Shown: piece by piece, positions 23,201 to 30,736 of the stretch
Layout: every line of letters starts with the position of its first letter
Position numbering within the stretch: the first letter of the stretch is position 1
Assembly (NCBI GenBank): GCA_002633025.1
Contig: NMRB01001824.1
Coordinates: forward strand, 33,725-97,724
Source of the DNA: Notospermus geniculatus
Lineage: Eukaryota > Nemertea > Pilidiophora > Heteronemertea > Lineidae
Length of the DNA: 64,000 nucleotides
Direction: 5' to 3'
The notes under the pieces: model-generated
What the model saw: the letters and a program-made list of their open reading frames with translations, nothing else
Databases searched by the model: none
Told to the model about the DNA's origin: nothing
Position numbers and translations under genes: made by a program

Positions 23201-26200
23201 GCAGCGTACAAGGTAGCAACACCATGGTTTTCTAGGCCCTTAACCGGAATAACTGTGAATTTACATGCGTGATGACCTAATCGCACTTCGTAAATACGGC
23301 CCTCAGATTTTACAAACGACAGACAAGCCTAAGCCTACTGAAATTGACAAAATGTTCGTCTCAACCTGCCAACTTTAGACAGGGTTTGTACACCTCCTGT
23401 CTCCCAAATTTCCATGACATTTCCAGGACTTTCCAGGGCAGGAATGGCAAAGTTCCAGGACACTCTGCGGCATGGAAAGCACAAAATTTCAAGATAGGCC
23501 TACATGTACTCTCCCAAACCGACTCGCCGCCAAATTGATGCACAGATGTCTTTATTTTGATGATTTTGTTTTCTTTTTTGAAAGGGACTCGATTTTCCAT
23601 GACAATTCCAGGACATCCTGGTAATTTCGCTGATTTTCAAGGATTTCCAGGCCTGGATTTTGTTAACTCAAAATTCCATGACATTCCAGGTTTTCCAGGA
23701 TGCGTACGAACCCTGTTTAGAGCGACTTACAGTAGTACTCAGTTTTGCAGTGACGGTCACAAATGTGTACATGAAAGTGTAAATCATGGGTCTGCTGCCA
23801 TGGGAGAAACATGTGATTGCGGCCAGCCAAATCTCGACTGCAAATCTTAAATCTAGTGCATGGCATACACTGGTCACATCAAGAATCTACTACCACAACA
23901 CATCTCTTAAATCTAGTGCATGGCATACACTGGTCACATCAAGAATCTACTACCACAACACATCTCTTAAATCTAGTGCATGGCATACACTGGTCACATC
24001 AAGAATCTACTACCACAACACATCAACTGGCCACATGGCTGTACCTGCATTAAGTGTAAATCATGGGCCTACTTTCATGGCATAAACTGATTGGCCACAT
24101 TCTGTATGTATACCTACTGTTTTTCCATGTACTCTGTAGCCATCGCATACAACTGTTCCACCATTTCCCCTCTTTCAGATCCTTGTATTTTTCTGACTAG
24201 ATGTAACTTATTCAGCTCCTCAATCCGATCGATTTCTAACCTACTTGAGTGGACATTCATTCTTTCTATTGAGAACTGAAAAAAGTGCAAAGTATCATAG
24301 AATGTATTTCGCATAATTTAATTGAAATCGAACCAAACAGAGTGGTTTATTTTGAGGCAAGAAGTAAATGGAAATACTGTTAGAAAATAGGACTTCCGGG
24401 TCTTACACTGACAGCGCCACGTCGTGGTGTTAGTTCGCTGGTTCCTCATTCTCCAACAGCGCAGGTTTTCACCGGGCACTCCGGTTTCCTCCTGGCACAG
24501 TACATTTATTCACCCGATATTATTTATAGAGCCAATAATGCCATATTTCTTGCTTGGCTTCTAACTCAACATTTTTGTCAGAATCTTCTTATGATTTTTC
24601 ACCTTTGGTCAACTTACCTGGTCAATTAACTCGGGAAGTGTCATCCCACTTGTAACATTTTTGAACCCTCCACCTGATGCGGTAATGAGATTAAGCACAG
24701 CATCCCGATAGTAACCCTTGTCTTTCAGCACCTCTACTCGGATGTCATCCTGCCGTTTAGATAATTTAGTACCATCACTAGAAGAGATTTAATAAGCATT
24801 CAAATGTGGGAACTGGTATTGTATTGTGTGTGATATTTGCGTCAGGGCAAATCGAAAGCATTCTTGCCCTACCAGGTACGGAAAAGGCCATGTCAAGCTT
24901 CTCATATTCCTTACTTGGAATATAAAGTCTATCTACGAATTCCACAAATTTTCGACCCCAACCACGGTCTTCCTCAGGCACTTGTAGCGATCCCAGAAGT
25001 GATCTCTTCCACTTCTGGGAACTCTACTAGGAAGTGCCTGAGGAAGACCCCGGTTGGGGTTGAAAATTTACGCAATTCTTAGATGACTTTATGTTTACTA
25101 TCATTTTGTCTGTCGTTTTTATGCTCTATGTTGGATACTCCTCACTTGGATGAGGTCTTTACTTGCCCTTGCACAGTCATGAGGTACAAGGCACCGCAGC
25201 CTACTGTCCCAGCAGACGTAACAAGTCAGGGTGTTCATCCCATATGGTCCAGGTTGGATTCAAACCTGGGACCTGCAAAAACAGACAAATCCCTCAATAC
25301 AATTTTTACAAACCTGTTCATTATCAACGGTAGATGAGCATAATCGGGAGGATCCCAACCAAATGCCCGGTACATCAAAATGTGCTTCATCGTCGATGCC
25401 GACCACTCATTCCCGCGAAGAACGTGAGTTATTTTCATGAAATGATCGTCGACGACATTTGCGAAATGGTAGGTTGGGTAAGAATCCGACTTGATCAAAA
25501 TCTGAAGAAAAAAGAGCAGTGAATGAAAAGCAGACGACAAAAAGTCAAAACGAAACAGACAACAGCTTCCATTAACATTTTTTTTCCAAATACATGCTTT
25601 CTATTTGAAACAATGTCAAGAAATGCTGTTCATCTTCAGCATCTGAAGGACATTCCTTCAAATGTTCTCCAAAAGTTTGTTTAAGGTGCGTTCGATGTGA
25701 ATAAAGCCCAACTTCCAATAGACGATATCACTCCAAAAGAGTGCTGCACTTCACGAGGCAGCGTCATGACTTCCCGCTTGTCATTTCTGAACGCCATGAT
25801 GTGACTCGAAAAAAATCCAGTTGTTTCAGCGATCATGGTGTCATGAAACAATTTGATTTTTTTCGTCTCACCTCGAGTCATCATGAAATGACGTGCGGGA
25901 CGTCATGACGCTGACCCCGTCAGGTGCTGCAATCTTTTGGAGTGACATCGTCTTTTTTGTCATATACATACCGGATCTCCTTCAACTTCCGCGATATTCT
26001 GCTGAATCCGTCCATGCAGCAGATCATGCCAGGAATTTTCATCCGACGTCAATTTAAATCGAATCACAGACGGCACACCTTCACCCAACTTTTCAGCAAC
26101 TTCATCATCGGACAGATGTCGACATTTATTGTCATATTTTGGCGTTTCACCTCGTCTTGCAGCTTCCTTCCTCAGTAGTTGCAGCCGCCGTTGGGTACAG

Positions 26201-26520
26201 AAGCAGTGGTAGGCATGTTTGCTCTGTAATCAAAACAAAGATTTGAACAAATTTCAAGCAACTGGGGATCATTCTAAACGTATCAATGACAGATCAGCTA
26301 ACGACAAGACTTCAGACGGTACATTACTTTGAAACAACCAACACCTGTGTGGCAAACTTACCTCTAAAAGATCTTTGATCTTCTCCTGATAAAGCTGTAA
26401 TCGTTTGGACTGGACATAAGGACCGTAATCGCCACCCTGAGAGGGCCCTTCATCAGGGTCAAGACCTGCCCAATTCAGAGCATCACATAACTTTTCAAAG
26501 GCACCTGGCACAATCCTAGT
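11127..26520 (-). CDS. EARS2: mitochondrial glutamyl-tRNA synthetase gene (eight exons seen, 5' end missing)
   Basis: This enzyme charges mitochondrial tRNA with glutamate in the matrix. Eight coding exons join in phase to give the last 461 residues; the family is about 520 long. Visible blocks in order: [11 protein letters not shown] and [23 protein letters not shown] (Rossmann fold part), [19 protein letters not shown], then [22 protein letters not shown], then KLSKRQ (the KMSKS-type loop of class I synthetases), then the helical anticodon-binding part ending [15 protein letters not shown]. Exons: 26362-26520, 25972-26223, 25314-25501, 24618-24777, 24118-24275, 22670-22739, 11395-11667, 11127-11252. 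The exon with the targeting peptide and HIGH-type motif was not found between 26521 and 32 kb. The 11-kb intron 11668-22669 contains an LRR-Ig gene on the other strand. Confidence 0.93.
11395..11667 (-). CDS. EARS2: EARS2 anticodon-binding domain exon
   Basis: 91 codons between acceptor TTATTTCAG and donor AAG/GTGAGG, phase 0 at both ends. Contains [13 protein letters not shown] and [14 protein letters not shown], conserved helical-domain segments near the C-terminus of the family. Confidence 0.92.
11972..12218. mobile_element. TAGAC..GTCTA MITE, copy 1
   Basis: Starts TAGAGACAATTCTCAAATTG and ends CGAGAATCGTCTA. Inner arms CACTTCCGC..GAAAT and ATTTCGGCGGAAGTGC. Same family as 19709-19953 and 29822-30063. 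TA ends suggest a Tc1/mariner-type duplication. It lies inside the large EARS2 intron. Confidence 0.8.
13257..13415. mobile_element. palindromic MITE, CCGGTTGCACAAAACTCATG type
   Basis: Arms CCGGTTGCACAAAACTCATG and CATGAGTTTTGTGCAACC, with an inner GTTAAATGACGTAAAAA / TTTTTACGTCATTTAAC stem. A close copy lies at 42566-42701. It ends just before the predicted 5' part of the LRR-Ig gene. Confidence 0.85.
13531..14551 (+). CDS. LRR-Ig cell-surface protein, exon 1 (signal peptide and LRR domain)
   Basis: I start at the ATG at 13531, because it begins a clear signal peptide ([19 protein letters not shown]). The frame is open upstream to 13420, but those residues are not hydrophobic. An N-terminal cysteine pair follows (LHCHY..MKCID), then leucine-rich repeats of about 24 residues. 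The best are [28 protein letters not shown] and [14 protein letters not shown], just before the C-terminal cap NPFECGC..FRCAGP. The exon ends at the donor T/GTAAGTACT, leaving one base of a codon. The family (extracellular LRR-Ig proteins) acts in adhesion or recognition. The specific role is unknown. The gene lies antisense inside an EARS2 intron. Confidence 0.88.
14758..14989. mobile_element. TACTGTAAAGCA MITE with CGCGAAA repeats
   Basis: Termini TACTGTAAAGCAAGATAATT and CCTGCTTTACAGTA. The interior repeats TTTTCGCGA in both orientations. TA at each end. Lies in intron 1 of the LRR-Ig gene. Confidence 0.75.
16591..16643 (+). CDS. LRR-Ig gene, 5' fragment of the split exon 2
   Basis: Preceded by a strong acceptor (GGTTCTTTTCAG at 16579-16590). 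Two bases complete the exon-1 codon (T+AT), then [17 protein letters not shown] is open up to 16643. The final cysteine is the one expected to close the LRR C-terminal cap. The frame then runs into the foldback element and meets a stop at about 16800. After removal of the element and one ATGT, the frame continues directly into [10 protein letters not shown] at 18201. Confidence 0.82.
16640..18203. mobile_element. 1556-bp foldback transposon inserted in an exon
   Basis: The body is 16644-18199. Termini GGGTCATTCCATGCCAAGTC and GATTTGGCATGGAATGACCC. ATGT is duplicated at 16640-16643 and 18200-18203. Two arms of about 750 bp, roughly 90% alike, flank a short loop near 17396-17437. The body has no transposase ORF; the reading frames in it mirror each other. 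A 4-bp duplication occurs in Sola and some Academ elements, but the superfamily is not assigned. The reverse-strand reading DLAWNDP appears at both ends. Confidence 0.9.
18200..18596 (+). CDS. LRR-Ig gene, 3' part of exon 2 (Ig domain and C-terminal hydrophobic tail)
   Basis: Continues the frame with [13 protein letters not shown], then an I-set-like Ig domain: [15 protein letters not shown] .. [16 protein letters not shown], the two Ig cysteines being KC and RC. The usual core tryptophan after PAPKI is replaced by cysteine (PKILCEP). The protein ends with a hydrophobic segment, [18 protein letters not shown], and only NNAL after it. This pattern, preceded by small residues (NAGQS), suits a GPI-anchor signal better than a classic TM with a cytosolic tail. 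Stop TAA at 18594-18596. The ancestral full protein would be 488 residues. Confidence 0.85.
18607..18830. mobile_element. TACAGTACAGGTCACAATTG MITE in the LRR-Ig 3' UTR
   Basis: Termini TACAGTACAGGTCACAATTG and CAATTGTGACCTGTACTGTA are perfect for over 25 bp, to CATCCCTA. The interior repeats GTAACTCAC and GTAAGTTA. TA at both ends, Tc1/mariner-like. It starts ten bases after the LRR-Ig stop codon. Confidence 0.85.
19022..19115. mobile_element. 88-bp palindrome with AAT duplication
   Basis: Body 19025-19112, GGGTGACTTCAAAGTTGGTG and its reverse complement with one mismatch near the end. The inner arms GTTTACAATGC / GCATTGTAAAC complete a nearly perfect hairpin. AAT flanks both sides. Confidence 0.85.
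19356..19361 (+). promoter_or_regulatory. candidate poly(A) signal for the LRR-Ig gene
   Basis: AATAAA about 760 bases past the LRR-Ig stop. No closer perfect hexamer was noted. Confidence 0.25.
19709..19953. mobile_element. TAGAC..GTCTA MITE, copy 2
   Basis: TAGACCGTTCTCAAATTGAC at the left and GAGAATCGTCTA at the right. Arms include GATCTGCG..ACTTCCGCC and GGCGGAAGTGCGCAGATCTG. The best preserved of the three copies. Confidence 0.85.
20209..20267. repeat. (TG)n microsatellite
   Basis: Runs of TG interrupted by TATC, within the 20009-22315 element. Confidence 0.9.
20611..20668. other. assembly gap (58 N)
   Basis: Unknown bases. Flanking sequence belongs to the hAT-like element. Confidence 1.
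22670..22739 (-). CDS. EARS2: EARS2 short exon
   Basis: Acceptor TTCCTCCTCTTCAG, donor AAG/GTAAGC. Encodes [20 protein letters not shown] plus WSK. Its first base (G) completes the codon CAG left open by the exon at 24118-24275. Confidence 0.88.
22902..23302. mobile_element. 401-bp inverted-repeat element, GGCCGTATTTACGAAG termini
   Basis: Long arms: GGCCGTATTTACGAAGCG..ATTAGGTCA at the left and TGACCTAAT..CTTCGTAAATACGGCC at the right. Inside are CGCTGCTTGATCGGCAGCG and its complement, and GTGGTTAAC / GTTAACCAC. TCA is near each end, but the exact duplication is uncertain. Confidence 0.75.
23374..23721. mobile_element. hAT-like element with 6-bp duplication (CAGGGTTYGTAC)
   Basis: Body 23380-23715, CAGGGTTTGTACAC and GCGTACGAACCCTG. 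TTTAGA is at 23374-23379 and 23716-23721. The interior repeats TTCCATGACATTCCAGG-type words. Confidence 0.8.
23844..24024. repeat. three tandem 60-bp copies
   Basis: A 60-bp unit containing CTTAAATCTAGTGCATGGCA and ending ACCACAACACATCT is repeated three times without change, just downstream of an EARS2 exon (within the intron). Two of the three plus-strand frames remain open. Confidence 0.92.
24118..24275 (-). CDS. EARS2: EARS2 exon ([14 protein letters not shown]..)
   Basis: 52 codons plus two bases. Acceptor TGCACTTTTTTCAG. The true donor is inferred as AAAACA/GTAGGT from phase, because it joins CA to G of the next exon. A second donor four bases on (CAGTAG/GTATAC) looks stronger but would keep an in-frame TAG. 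Confidence 0.88.
24618..24777 (-). CDS. EARS2: EARS2 exon carrying the KLSKR motif
   Basis: Encodes [11 protein letters not shown], the KMSKS-class ATP-binding loop, to TLPELIDQ. Acceptor AATCTCTTCTAG, donor CAG/GTAAGT. Starts with one base completing an AGT codon from the previous exon. Confidence 0.93.
24930..25085. repeat. inverted GACCCCAACC..GGTTGGGGT element
   Basis: AAATTTTCGACCCCAACCAC..GTCTTCCTCAGGCACTT and AAGTGCCTGAGGAAGACC..GGTTGGGGTTGAAAATTT flank a second hairpin, GATCCCAGAAGTG / CACTTCTGGGA. Related ends occur at 37865-38005 and a half copy near 15057. Confidence 0.75.
25314..25501 (-). CDS. EARS2: EARS2 exon ([12 protein letters not shown]..)
   Basis: Encodes [19 protein letters not shown] .. 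[12 protein letters not shown] .. HLPLIMN, the acceptor-binding core. Acceptor TTTTTTCTTCAG, donor AACAG/GTTTGT with two bases left over. Confidence 0.93.
25719..25952. mobile_element. TATCACTCCAAAAGA MITE, copy 1
   Basis: TAGACGATATCACTCCAAAAG and GGAGTGACATCGTCT termini. Inner AGCGTCATGAC..GTCATGACGCT arms and a TTTTTTCG core. Copies at 32702-32937 and 60180-60409. Confidence 0.8.
25972..26223 (-). CDS. EARS2: EARS2 exon ([10 protein letters not shown]..)
   Basis: 84 codons, phase 0 at both ends. Acceptor TTTTGATTACAG, donor CCG/GTATGT. Contains [29 protein letters not shown] and PSVIRFKL, all typical of the family. Confidence 0.93.
26362..26520 (-). CDS. EARS2: EARS2 first recognised exon
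   Basis: 53 codons. Acceptor CTTCTTTCCAG, donor GAG/GTAAGT, phase 0. Begins [11 protein letters not shown], which in the family directly follows the LEDTDQ end of the missing upstream exon. Confidence 0.93.
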
Positions 26521-26673
26521 CTGGAAAGAAGAATGCAGATCAGTTGTTACTTTGTTTTTGACAACATTCACGTGGAAAGAAGAATGCAGATCAGTTGTTA
26601 CTTTGTTTTTGACAACATTCACGTGGAAAGAAGAATGCAGATCAGCTGTTACTTTGTTTTTGACAACATTCAC
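26521..26673 (-). repeat. three tandem 51-bp copies at the EARS2 3' splice site
   Basis: The unit, read on the minus strand, contains AACAACTGATCTGC (branch-like CTGAT) and ends TTCTTCTTTCCA. Three copies lie upstream of the exon at 26520. Only the exon-proximal copy is followed by G, giving the AG. One base (GCTGT for GTTGT) distinguishes the distal copy. Confidence 0.92.
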
Positions 26674-26739
26674 GTGAAAGTGAATGCCCAGAGAAAACCT
26701 GCGTAGTCTGAGAGAGTCACTATCAGCACGACATGAAAA

Positions 26740-26815
26740 GTGGCTTGAACCCAGAACCTCATGAGGTGACAGGGGCCGCTGTTTCCACTATGCCACTCTG
26801 GCAGCCCTTGACAAA
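26740..26815 (-). repeat. tRNA-derived SINE head
   Basis: The minus strand reads GGCATAGTGGAAACAGCGG (A-box region) then GGTTCTGGGTTCAAGCC (B box). A related head on the minus strand is at about 43015-43115. Confidence 0.55.
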
Positions 26816-26819
26816 ACTT

Positions 26820-27138
26820 AAAGGTGCTCTATTTCGAATTGTAAACATTAGGGTTTGTTTATTTACATGGTTGATTATAATAGTTATTTTTCCTCGGACA
26901 GGTGGCACACCGTGTATACCAAAATATTAATGTTACCGGGTATCTATTTTTATATCTACCTTGATAAATATTTTTGTAACTGAAATATACATGTATTTAT
27001 GATTTTACGCTCAAAAACAAACAAAAAGTTCTGAAAGGCGAAATATAATTCGATTTTATCTGATTTGTTAGTATCAGAAGTTGACAATAGGTGGCACACC
27101 GTAATGTTTACAATTCGAACTGCATGTAGAGCACCTTT
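26820..27138. mobile_element. inverted-repeat element, AAGGTGCTCTA termini
   Basis: AAAGGTGCTCTATTTCGAAT..GTAAACATTA at the left and TAATGTTTAC..AATTCGAACT..AGAGCACCTTT at the right, plus an inner ACAGGTGGCACACCGT repeat. No coding capacity. Confidence 0.8.
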
Positions 27139-27163
27139 GCAGAACGTGAGAGATGGCGATTAC

Positions 27164-27175
27164 TGCGCATGCGCC
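27164..27175. promoter_or_regulatory. NRF1-like motif
   Basis: TGCGCATGCGCC, one base from the YGCGCAYGCGCR consensus. NRF1 controls many nuclear genes for mitochondrial proteins. The site is about 650 bases upstream of the first recognised EARS2 exon, so it could belong to that promoter. This is inference. Confidence 0.3.
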
Positions 27176-27650
27176 ACTTACGGACGAAATGGAGCCTTCT
27201 CTTACGTCCTGGCGCAGTGTCTGTGGGATTGCTGATGATCGGAATTTTCGATCAAAATCACCGTGTTTGGGATAAAGACATTCGTTAAAGTTGGATTCAT
27301 TGTGGAATACACATATCTAAGATCACTCGTGCCAAAAATCGTGGCAATCGGTTGGAAAATAAAAGTTTGACGGCGGTTTGAAGTGGCGAGGTCGGATTGC
27401 TAGATCGCGAAGTGTCATACCTTTTGTTTTTCTATACATTCTCAGTGAAGTGTGTTAGGACCTGTGGTCCCCTAGTATAGTATCGAACCACAAGAACCTG
27501 TGGTTTTACCGGTTTTGAAGGATTTTTCATGTTTTTGCAGCCCACGTGGGCGCGGCCATTGTAGACTCACTGAAACTAGTCTCTGCTCTCAAGGCCGCCA
27601 TACATGTCTGAATCCTGACAAATTACAAATTATCTTATTTACAATTTACC

Positions 27651-28137
27651 TGAAAAATCAAAGACCACAAGAAAATGTATTTTGAGTGACAATACAGACA
27701 CTTCGCAAGTAAAATAAGTAAATAAATTTAGTACGAATGGACTTGATTTGCATGTCGTAAAATCAATAGTCAGCTTTACCTAACCTGCATATACGTCATC
27801 AATTTTTCGGCTATTTCCGACTACTTACGAATGATTATAAATTAATTGATTTCATGATTTCCCATTATGATTCAAGTCGGTAATTTCCGGAAAAATTGAT
27901 GACGTTGTATATGACGTCATCTACTACGCCATCAATTTTCCCGGATATTACCGGCTTTTAACGAATGTGGAATAACCAACGAAGTCCGTGATTTCACATT
28001 ATGATATGCAGATTAGGTGAATCTAGCAATTCATTCTATGACATGTGAAAATCGGCGATTCGTATTATATTTATTTACTTAATTTGAGTCTGTATTGTTA
28101 CTCGAAATACACATTGTTGTAGTCTTTGATTTTTCAT
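27651..28137. mobile_element. 487-bp inverted-repeat element, TGAAAAATCAAAGAC termini
   Basis: Left TGAAAAATCAAAGACCACAA..GAGTGACAATACAGAC, right GTCTGTATTGTTACTC..GTAGTCTTTGATTTTTCA. The inner arms include AATTTTTCGG..TATTTCCG and its complement, and TGACGTCAT words. Confidence 0.75.
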
Positions 28138-28476
28138 GCACTGGCTTTGATAAATGTATGTCGGGGTAATCAGCAAAGTTGACTAGGCCTACGTTGCGTG
28201 CCGATCGAGGAGAGTACATTGGTGTATAATTCCACCGCTAGGAGGTGCCATCAATGGGCTGAGAATGAACCAATCAGATGCACAAATCATTTAGGCGACG
28301 CCTGTCCTTGTACGGCGGGGTCTGTTGCACCCTCTAAAATAGGAACCCGGAATTCGAAACGAAACAGAAAATAGGAGGTTCCCACTAAAACAACGACTTC
28401 TAAAGTGAAACGAAGTTAGAAGTGCTTTATTGTAACACTAGAGGGCAGCACGTATTCCCAGCCCTGTGTGGTGCCA

Positions 28477-28632
28477 CAGGGACTTGACGCGTACGGGGTA
28501 TGATGTTGTCAGCCCCCACAAAAATAGGCCCTAAAGAGAAAAAGAATTTCTCTTTATTTTTTTGCTCGTCGGCCGGGGCATTGTTCGTGGGGGCTGACAA
28601 CTACATCATACCCCGTACGCGTCAAGTCCCTG
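28477..28632. mobile_element. 156-bp MITE with near-perfect 43-bp arms
   Basis: CAGGGACTTGACGCGTACGG and its reverse complement, continuing GGTATGATG..GTTGTCAGCCCCCAC with one mismatch. No clear target duplication. Confidence 0.85.
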
Positions 28633-29163
28633 TGTGTGTCCATCCAAGGGATAGGCCTAGGCCCCTAGGCCTAGGCCATTTTTTTATTTGATAGAGTAGT
28701 GGGGGAAAATATAAGATTTTTTGCATTTGGACTCGGGTTTTAGGCCTACTCTATATATTCTAAGTATTTTGGCCAAGTACAGCAGAGGGCCACAGTGCAA
28801 CCATACCATCCACACTGAATGGACACATTCAGCAGCTCATCTAGGCCTAGGCCTACCGAGAAAATTGTAAAATCGAAATGATGAGATTTCTGGGCAATCC
28901 TGAGTAGAATAGATAGGCATAGGTATTAAGGACAGAAATACCGGCACAATTCCCTATTATTATACACAGGGGGGTTGGCCCTAAAAGTGAAACCTAGTGT
29001 GGACTTGAGAATATCTTTGTGCTGTCAGACACCTCCAAATAAGATGGACCACCAAGTATACAAGAGAAGAAAAGTTGGATTCTTCAGAAACATAACAAAG
29101 ACAAAAGAATTTCTTTCCACTCATCATCGAGTTTATTTGAACAACCAATGGAAGGACGATCCC

Positions 29164-30560
29164 TCATATAAACTTTATACATACATGAACTGTAGCAGAT
29201 TCTGTACAGACATTTGGCTGATTGTTGGGTTCGTTGACCCAGTAGAAAGGACCACGGAAATAGTTGGATATTAGGGTTAAACAGGCCGACATCAAAACAG
29301 AAATGATTGAAATTAATCTTGAGCAGTTGAAATATCCTAGTTCACATATTGAGGGTTTGGAGTGATCGTGTTTTGAACACTCAGGCCTACTGGCAAGCCT
29401 AAATGAACGGTTTTTCCACGCATTGCGATTTCTGATCGTACAATCCTTCGAACTTTTGGCAGCGATGTACTGATTTGACCACGCCGGCTCAGTGTAGACT
29501 AGAAGGCCGACTTCATTCTGATGGTGTTGAGGTCCAGTGTAACATTTTGAATGTTCCCCAACTTTTAGTGTTCCCTTTAATACTGCTGTCCTGACAGAAT
29601 AAGCTGCGACTTGACAATCGAGGACAGAGAGAGAAATGTGTAGATCTATCTGCAAGCATTTCTGAACAATAAGGGGTAACACTGACATATAACAACACTG
29701 ACAGCTGTTACACCAGTAATCGCCAGTTGAGCATCATCATTGCCTGAATCGTGCAGCCTCAATTGTGTAGGCCTATGCAGCGATGGTTTAAATGCCTGTT
29801 CTTCCATGAAAACATCGAACTTAGACCGTTCTCAAATTAAACTACACAAAGATCTGCGCACTTCCGCCGAAATCTCCACTGCAACCTCGCTCTGAAGCTG
29901 AATGACGCGACGCCGACAACCCCACGACAGTGACTTCGAAGACGCTGCGTCAGACTCGACCATAGAAGAAACATGGATTGCGTCACGTCAGCTGGTTTCA
30001 GATCGAGGTTCTGGTTGAGATTTCGATGGAAGTGTGCAGATTTGGGAAATTGAGAATCGTCTATTCTGACCTCTAAATGGTATAAGGCAGTATTTCCACT
30101 AATGTTCAGTGAGAGCATGATCAGTTGACGGAACAGCTTGATCTTGCACTATGAACTACACAGTACTGTAGAGTAGGCTATTACGTCAACCAACAATACC
30201 CCCTCTGATCAGTAATTTTGCTACTGCCTTTTCTCTGTGTCTTCGTGGGTAAGAAACTTAAGAGCTTGCAAATAAAAACCCATTGAAGACGAAAAATTGA
30301 TAAAGAAATCTAAAATGCCAAAATTCAGCAGAAGAACAGCTGGCAGCATGTAGAGCATAAAAATATTTTCATTAGTCCATAAAAAACTTACAGCCTGCAA
30401 GGTAACTAACTCCAGTCGCCCCAATACATATTAAAAGCACATGCACAAAAAAAACAATTCCAGTGAGTCTTGCGGTGTGGCTCCCCACTAGCCGATAGCT
30501 GCAACGCGGTACACTGAACTGTCCACACAGAAATCTCCCGCACAAATAATTCTCTGGCAT
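29164..30560 (-). CDS. tentative two-exon, two-TM membrane protein
   Basis: Exon 1 (30392-30560) starts at ATG and encodes MPENYLCGRFL .. then a hydrophobic stretch GIVFFVHVLLICIGATGVSY, ending at donor GCT/GTAAGT. Exon 2 (29164-29603) could follow an AG at TCGCAG/CTTATT in the same phase. It encodes HSKCYTGPQHHQNE .. LLVYTEP .. DCTIRNRN and a second hydrophobic stretch, LISIISVLMSACLTLI, with stop at 29164. The total would be about 202 residues: TM, cysteine-bearing ectodomain, TM. The layout recalls BK-channel beta subunits, but I see no firm homology, and both splice sites are guesses. A MITE lies in the intron. Confidence 0.3.
29822..30063. mobile_element. TAGAC..GTCTA MITE, copy 3
   Basis: TAGACCGTTCTCAAATTA and GAGAATCGTCTA termini, with the same CACTTCCGCCGAAATCTC arm. 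A few bases near the left end are deleted relative to copy 2. Confidence 0.8.
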
Positions 30561-30736
30561 GATTTCTGTGAGGACTCTTCACTGAATTAGCACTGAAGCC
30601 ATCGGCTTCTGGGAACTGCAACATAAAATGCACCGGAATCCATTTTTCGGTGTGTACGCACCCTAACATGGCTTCCACGTGTGGCGCCGCTGATGTGGTG
30701 TTTGGGGAGACCAGAGCCAACCAAGGCACCCACAAA

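Noticed and set aside
23786-24085. Repeat protein encoded by the 60-bp tandem copies
   Set aside because: Two frames are open simply because the unit is a multiple of three without stops; it lies in an EARS2 intron and lacks other coding signals.
26521-26673. Tandem 17-residue repeat (NVVKNKVTTDLHSSF) at the EARS2 exon start
   Set aside because: The acceptor AG lies between the repeat and TRIVPGA, and the family has no such repeat; it is intronic.
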